Shown here: piece after piece, positions 61,182 to 64,000 of the stretch
Layout: every line of letters begins with the position of its first letter
How positions within the stretch are numbered: the first letter of the stretch is position 1
From: Flavobacterium sp. Root901
Lineage (GTDB): Bacteria; Bacteroidota; Bacteroidia; Flavobacteriales; Flavobacteriaceae
Assembly: GCF_001429765.1 (NCBI RefSeq)
Contig: NZ_LMJB01000005.1
Span: 892,668-956,667, forward strand
Direction of reading: 5' to 3'
Length of the DNA: 64,000 nt
Made by a program: the position numbers and the translations under genes
The notes under the pieces: generated by a model
Databases searched by the model: none
The model's input: the letters and a program-made list of their open reading frames with translations, nothing else
Told to the model about the DNA's origin: nothing

Positions 61182-64000
61182 TTATTTGAATATGATTTTT
61201 CTGGTTACTTCGGCTTTGTTTTCAAGCGTTACTTTTACCAGTAAAACTTGTTCAGCAGCCTGTAAGTTTGAAATTGATAATTCTAATGAATTAACTTTCT
61301 TTTTATTGTATATAAGTCTTCCGTTGATATCAAAAACAGAAACATCTTTAATGTTTTCTTTAGTAGAAATTATGTTGATGACTTTGTCTTTTACGGCAAC
61401 TAAAACACCATCTTTTACATTTTCGAAATCTCCGGTTCCTAATGTTTTATTGGTATATTTTAATTGGAAACGATCTGTAAAAGTTCCAATTTCAGTGGTG
61501 AATTTGTAATCGCCTGCTTTTAAATCATAAACTGTGTTTGTCGTTTTATCTTCCAGATATACTTTCTGATTGTCAAATAAACCATCTGTATGATCGATAG
61601 CAATTGTAAATTCTCCGGCAACTGTTGTTTTATATCCAAGCGGAATTACATCGGTATCTTCAAAAGGTATTGCACGCCCCTGAATGGCTAATTTTTTAGC
61701 TTCACTAATACTGTAAAAGTCTACATAAGTATTTCCGTTAAGTGTTGCCGCATCATAATTTTGGTCCCAGCTGTTTGTTGCTCCTTCAATATATCCAATC
61801 AAGGCTTGTTTAAAAGCTCCTTCAGCATTTGCAAAATTCAGCCATAAACGATTTTTTTCAATGCCTTTTGTTTCAGCAGTTTTAAAGAACTGGCTATTAT
61901 TACCCACTACTCTCATACTGTTTGTGAAAACAATATTGCTTCCTGTACTTGCCTTAAAGAAGAATCCCTGACCTGCAGCAATTTTTCCTAGCATCACCGC
62001 AGCACCGCTTGAAGTTCCGGTACTTCCTGTTAAAGTATAAACCGCATAATCTGCAGCAGTATAATTGTATTTGGCATCACCAACAACACTTCCGTTTGGA
62101 GGAGAATTATGAGTCCAGAAATACAATGCACCAACTCCGGTATTATTGATAAGCATATCGGCATCAATAGCTGATGGATATGGATTTCCAAGTAAATTCC
62201 ATTTTGTGGCAATCGGTGTAAAACTAATATCACCATTATTTGGCACACCGGTAAAAACAGCTGAATAAACAGCCGGAATGTTAATGTCAAATCCCTGAGG
62301 TGCTCTTACGATATATCCTTTTGCAGCAACCATTGGTAAACTTCCGTTATAATCGATAACCCATCCTGTGTTTGCATTATAGCTGTAGTATTTATCAGCA
62401 AGCGTTGTTGGAGATAAATCATAAAGCGTGAACGCTGGTGTTGCTGTTACTGGTGCTGACCAATACGTAAAATCGTAACGACGAACTGGTTCTGTATTTC
62501 TCTTATAGATAATATTTCCACTGTTAACAGCATTTGTAGTTTGTACTAAACTTGCATTGTTTTCAAAAGTCAGAGTACTTCCCGTATTAACTGTCACGGC
62601 ATTTGTAATAGTCAATGTATTTGTACTTTGAACAACAAGCGAACTATTATTATTTAAGTTAAGAGTATGTCCCTGAAATACATTATTTGTTCCGGTTATT
62701 TGCGGTTTGTTTGTTATAGCGGTTAAATCTGGAATTACTACACAATCTGCAGCTGTTGGAACTCCGTTTGGTGTCCAGTTTCCGGCAGTATTCCAATTTG
62801 TACTAACGCTTCCGTTCCATGTTTTTCCAACGTAAGGGTTTACTGTTACAACTGTAACTGGAGATTCGCATCCTGAACTATTTTTAGTAGTAACGTTATA
62901 CGCCCCAGCTGCTAATCCTGAAAATATACCAGTTGTATTGGTAAAAGTTGTTCCATCAACACTATACGTAATTCCTGCAGCAGGTGCCGGACTAGAAACC
63001 GTTATCGTTGCGGTTGTTACGGCACAGGTCAGCGGAGTTGTTACAGATGCAGTTGGTGCGGCTGGCGTTGGATTTACTGTTAGTAAAGCAGAATTTGAAG
63101 TGCTTGTACATGTTCCGGATGTAATGATACAACGAACATAATATCCAGAATAGGACAATGGAATGTTTGTAATATTTAATGACGCAGTTGTATGGCCAGT
63201 TACGCCTCCGGCTCCATTTGTGTTTGCCCAGGCTGCATTATCTGGCGAATACTGCCATTGATATGTTGGACTTCCTGCAGAAGTGGCTACAGTAAACGAG
63301 TGGTTTCTGCCTTCACATACTGAAATTGTTTGTGGATGTGTTGTAATTACCGGTAAGGCGTTAACAGCTAAAGTTACATTTGTTGTAAATGCCTGACTAC
63401 AACTTGGAGTATTACTAGTTGTTGTAATTCCTGTTATTTGTAAAGTTTGGCCATTATTCGCTGCTGTTAATGCAGGCGTTGTAAAACTTGCTGTTCCGCC
63501 AGATGTTGCTGTTACTCCAGTTATAGGGGTTTGAACAACATTGTTTATAGTATATGAAACAGTAGAAGTGCTGCCTGGTAATAATCCTGATAAATTTATT
63601 GTAGCAGATGATCCTGCACATACTGCCGAAGGTTGAGTTGCTCCAGATAAAGTTGGGGTTGGATTTACAGCTAAAGTTACATTTGTTGTAAATGCCTGAC
63701 TACAACTTGGAGTATTACTAGTTGTTGTAATTCCTGTTATTTGTAAAGTCTGACCATTATTTGCAGCTGTTAATGCAGGAGTTGTAAAACTAGCTGTTCC
63801 GCCTGCTGATGCTGTTATTCCTGTTACAGGAGTCTGAGCAGCGCCATTAATTGTATATGAAATAGTAGAAGTGCTGCTTGCCAATAATCCCGATAAGTTT
63901 ACTGTTGCAGAAGAACCTACGCATACGTTAGCAGATTGAGTTGCTCCAGATAAAGTTGGAGTTGGATTTACAGCTAAAGTTACGTTTGTTGTAAATGACT
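61182..64000 (-). CDS. Giant T9SS repeat protein, 5' end beyond the window
   Basis: The frame is open to the window edge, giving at least 939 codons, and the N-terminus is missing. From the N-terminal side there are about 101-residue Ig/PKD-like repeats (NLSGLLPGSTSTVSYTINNV, TASFTTPALTAANNGQTLQI, SQAFTTNVTLAVNPTPTLSG). Then come an Ig-like segment (TYQWQYSPDNAAWANTNGAG), PKD-like parts, a jelly-roll-like region (YIVRAPQGFDINIPAVYSAV) and a T9SS sorting end (VFDINGRLIYNKKKVNSLEL ... KAEVTRKIIFK). This is expected to be a cell-surface adhesin or gliding-associated protein. An ATG at 63884 is internal. Confidence 0.88.
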   Translation of the reverse strand, partial: SFTTNVTLAVNPTPTLSGATQSANVCVGSSATVNLSGLLASSTSTISYTINGAAQTPVTGITASAGGTASFTTPALTAANNGQTLQITGITTTSNTPSCSQAFTTNVTLAVNPTPTLSGATQPSAVCAGSSATINLSGLLPGSTSTVSYTINNVVQTPITGVTATSGGTASFTTPALTAANNGQTLQITGITTTSNTPSCSQAFTTNVTLAVNALPVITTHPQTISVCEGRNHSFTVATSAGSPTYQWQYSPDNAAWANTNGAGGVTGHTTASLNITNIPLSYSGYYVRCIITSGTCTSTSNSALLTVNPTPAAPTASVTTPLTCAVTTATITVSSPAPAAGITYSVDGTTFTNTTGIFSGLAAGAYNVTTKNSSGCESPVTVVTVNPYVGKTWNGSVSTNWNTAGNWTPNGVPTAADCVVIPDLTAITNKPQITGTNNVFQGHTLNLNNNSSLVVQSTNTLTITNAVTVNTGSTLTFENNASLVQTTNAVNSGNIIYKRNTEPVRRYDFTYWSAPVTATPAFTLYDLSPTTLADKYYSYNANTGWVIDYNGSLPMVAAKGYIVRAPQGFDINIPAVYSAVFTGVPNNGDISFTPIATKWNLLGNPYPSAIDADMLINNTGVGALYFWTHNSPPNGSVVGDAKYNYTAADYAVYTLTGSTGTSSGAAVMLGKIAAGQGFFFKASTGSNIVFTNSMRVVGNNSQFFKTAETKGIEKNRLWLNFANAEGAFKQALIGYIEGATNSWDQNYDAATLNGNTYVDFYSISEAKKLAIQGRAIPFEDTDVIPLGYKTTVAGEFTIAIDHTDGLFDNQKVYLEDKTTNTVYDLKAGDYKFTTEIGTFTDRFQLKYTNKTLGTGDFENVKDGVLVAVKDKVINIISTKENIKDVSVFDINGRLIYNKKKVNSLELSISNLQAAEQVLLVKVTLENKAEVTRKIIFK
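63368..63973. repeat. Two 303-bp tandem repeats within the T9SS gene
   Basis: Copies 63368-63670 and 63671-63973 are in frame (101 codons), and a third begins at 63974. The first 79 bases or so of the two copies are identical. Confidence 0.85.

Noticed and set aside
61186..61509. 107-codon plus-strand frame over the T9SS sorting domain
   Set aside because: Shadow of the minus-strand gene, whose repeats and sorting end are clear.
63368..63973. CRISPR array
   Set aside because: The repeats are 303 bases, contiguous, in frame with a protein and have no spacers.

Overview
The window looks like a chromosome segment of a Flavobacterium or close relative (Bacteroidota). The DNA is AT-rich. Promoters fit the Bacteroidota form TTG/TTTG-N18-20-TAnnTTTG, for example in front of atpD and in front of the RHS operon. 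Several proteins end in type IX secretion (T9SS) sorting domains. Families typical of the group are present (DUF4270, DUF4286, SusC-like TonB receptor, T9SS repeat proteins), and atpD-atpC stands apart from the other ATP synthase genes. No rRNA, tRNA, CRISPR array or transposase gene was found. Both ends cut a gene: metG at the left and a giant T9SS repeat protein at the right.

Layout. 1-4.7 kb: metG, a CDGSH iron-sulfur protein, a PhzF-like protein, a YdeI-like protein and small genes. 4.7-8.7 kb: an envelope block of patatin-like lipase, lipoprotein and T9SS TPR protein. 8.9-18.9 kb: housekeeping genes serS, a TPR protein, DUF4286, rsmA, mgtE, proC, a monooxygenase-like protein, nhaA and a 2-hydroxyacid dehydrogenase. 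19.1-20.9 kb: a small membrane-protein cluster, DUF805-TM2-TM2-DUF805. 21-26 kb: a two-domain OlsF-like acyltransferase, xth, an OmpA lipoprotein and a Tas-like aldo/keto reductase. 26.3-32.2 kb, minus strand: a GT51 transglycosylase with a long AsmA-like N-terminus, radA, an esterase-fold protein lacking its serine, panD and panC. 32.3-36.6 kb: half of a starch-synthase-like protein, a DUF4270 lipoprotein and glmS.

36.6-47.4 kb is the most unusual part. An island of about 10.7 kb sits directly downstream of glmS and is bracketed by two identical 47-bp copies of the glmS terminator region. It holds a small protein carrying a YD-like motif and a T9SS sorting domain, and a 2128-residue exported SpvB/FG-GAP/YD/RHS protein with a variable C-terminal tip. 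A small membrane protein, a candidate immunity protein, follows. Next come a second candidate immunity gene, frameshifted remains of another RHS tip and immunity gene interrupted by a 156-bp MITE-like inverted repeat, and two tandem tail-fibre-like proteins. This resembles the 'main RHS plus displaced tips' layout of polymorphic toxin loci, built on a secreted Bacteroidota chassis.

47.7-64 kb: a TonB-dependent receptor paired with an SGNH-hydrolase lipoprotein, atpD-atpC, an NAD(P)-binding protein, a biotin region (bioF, DUF2007, TraB/GumN, bioD, bioA, ketoacyl synthase), and the cut T9SS protein with 303-bp tandem repeats on the minus strand.

Interspersed palindromic repeats and 'ctaag / cctttgtgg' spacer motifs recur in the intergenic regions.
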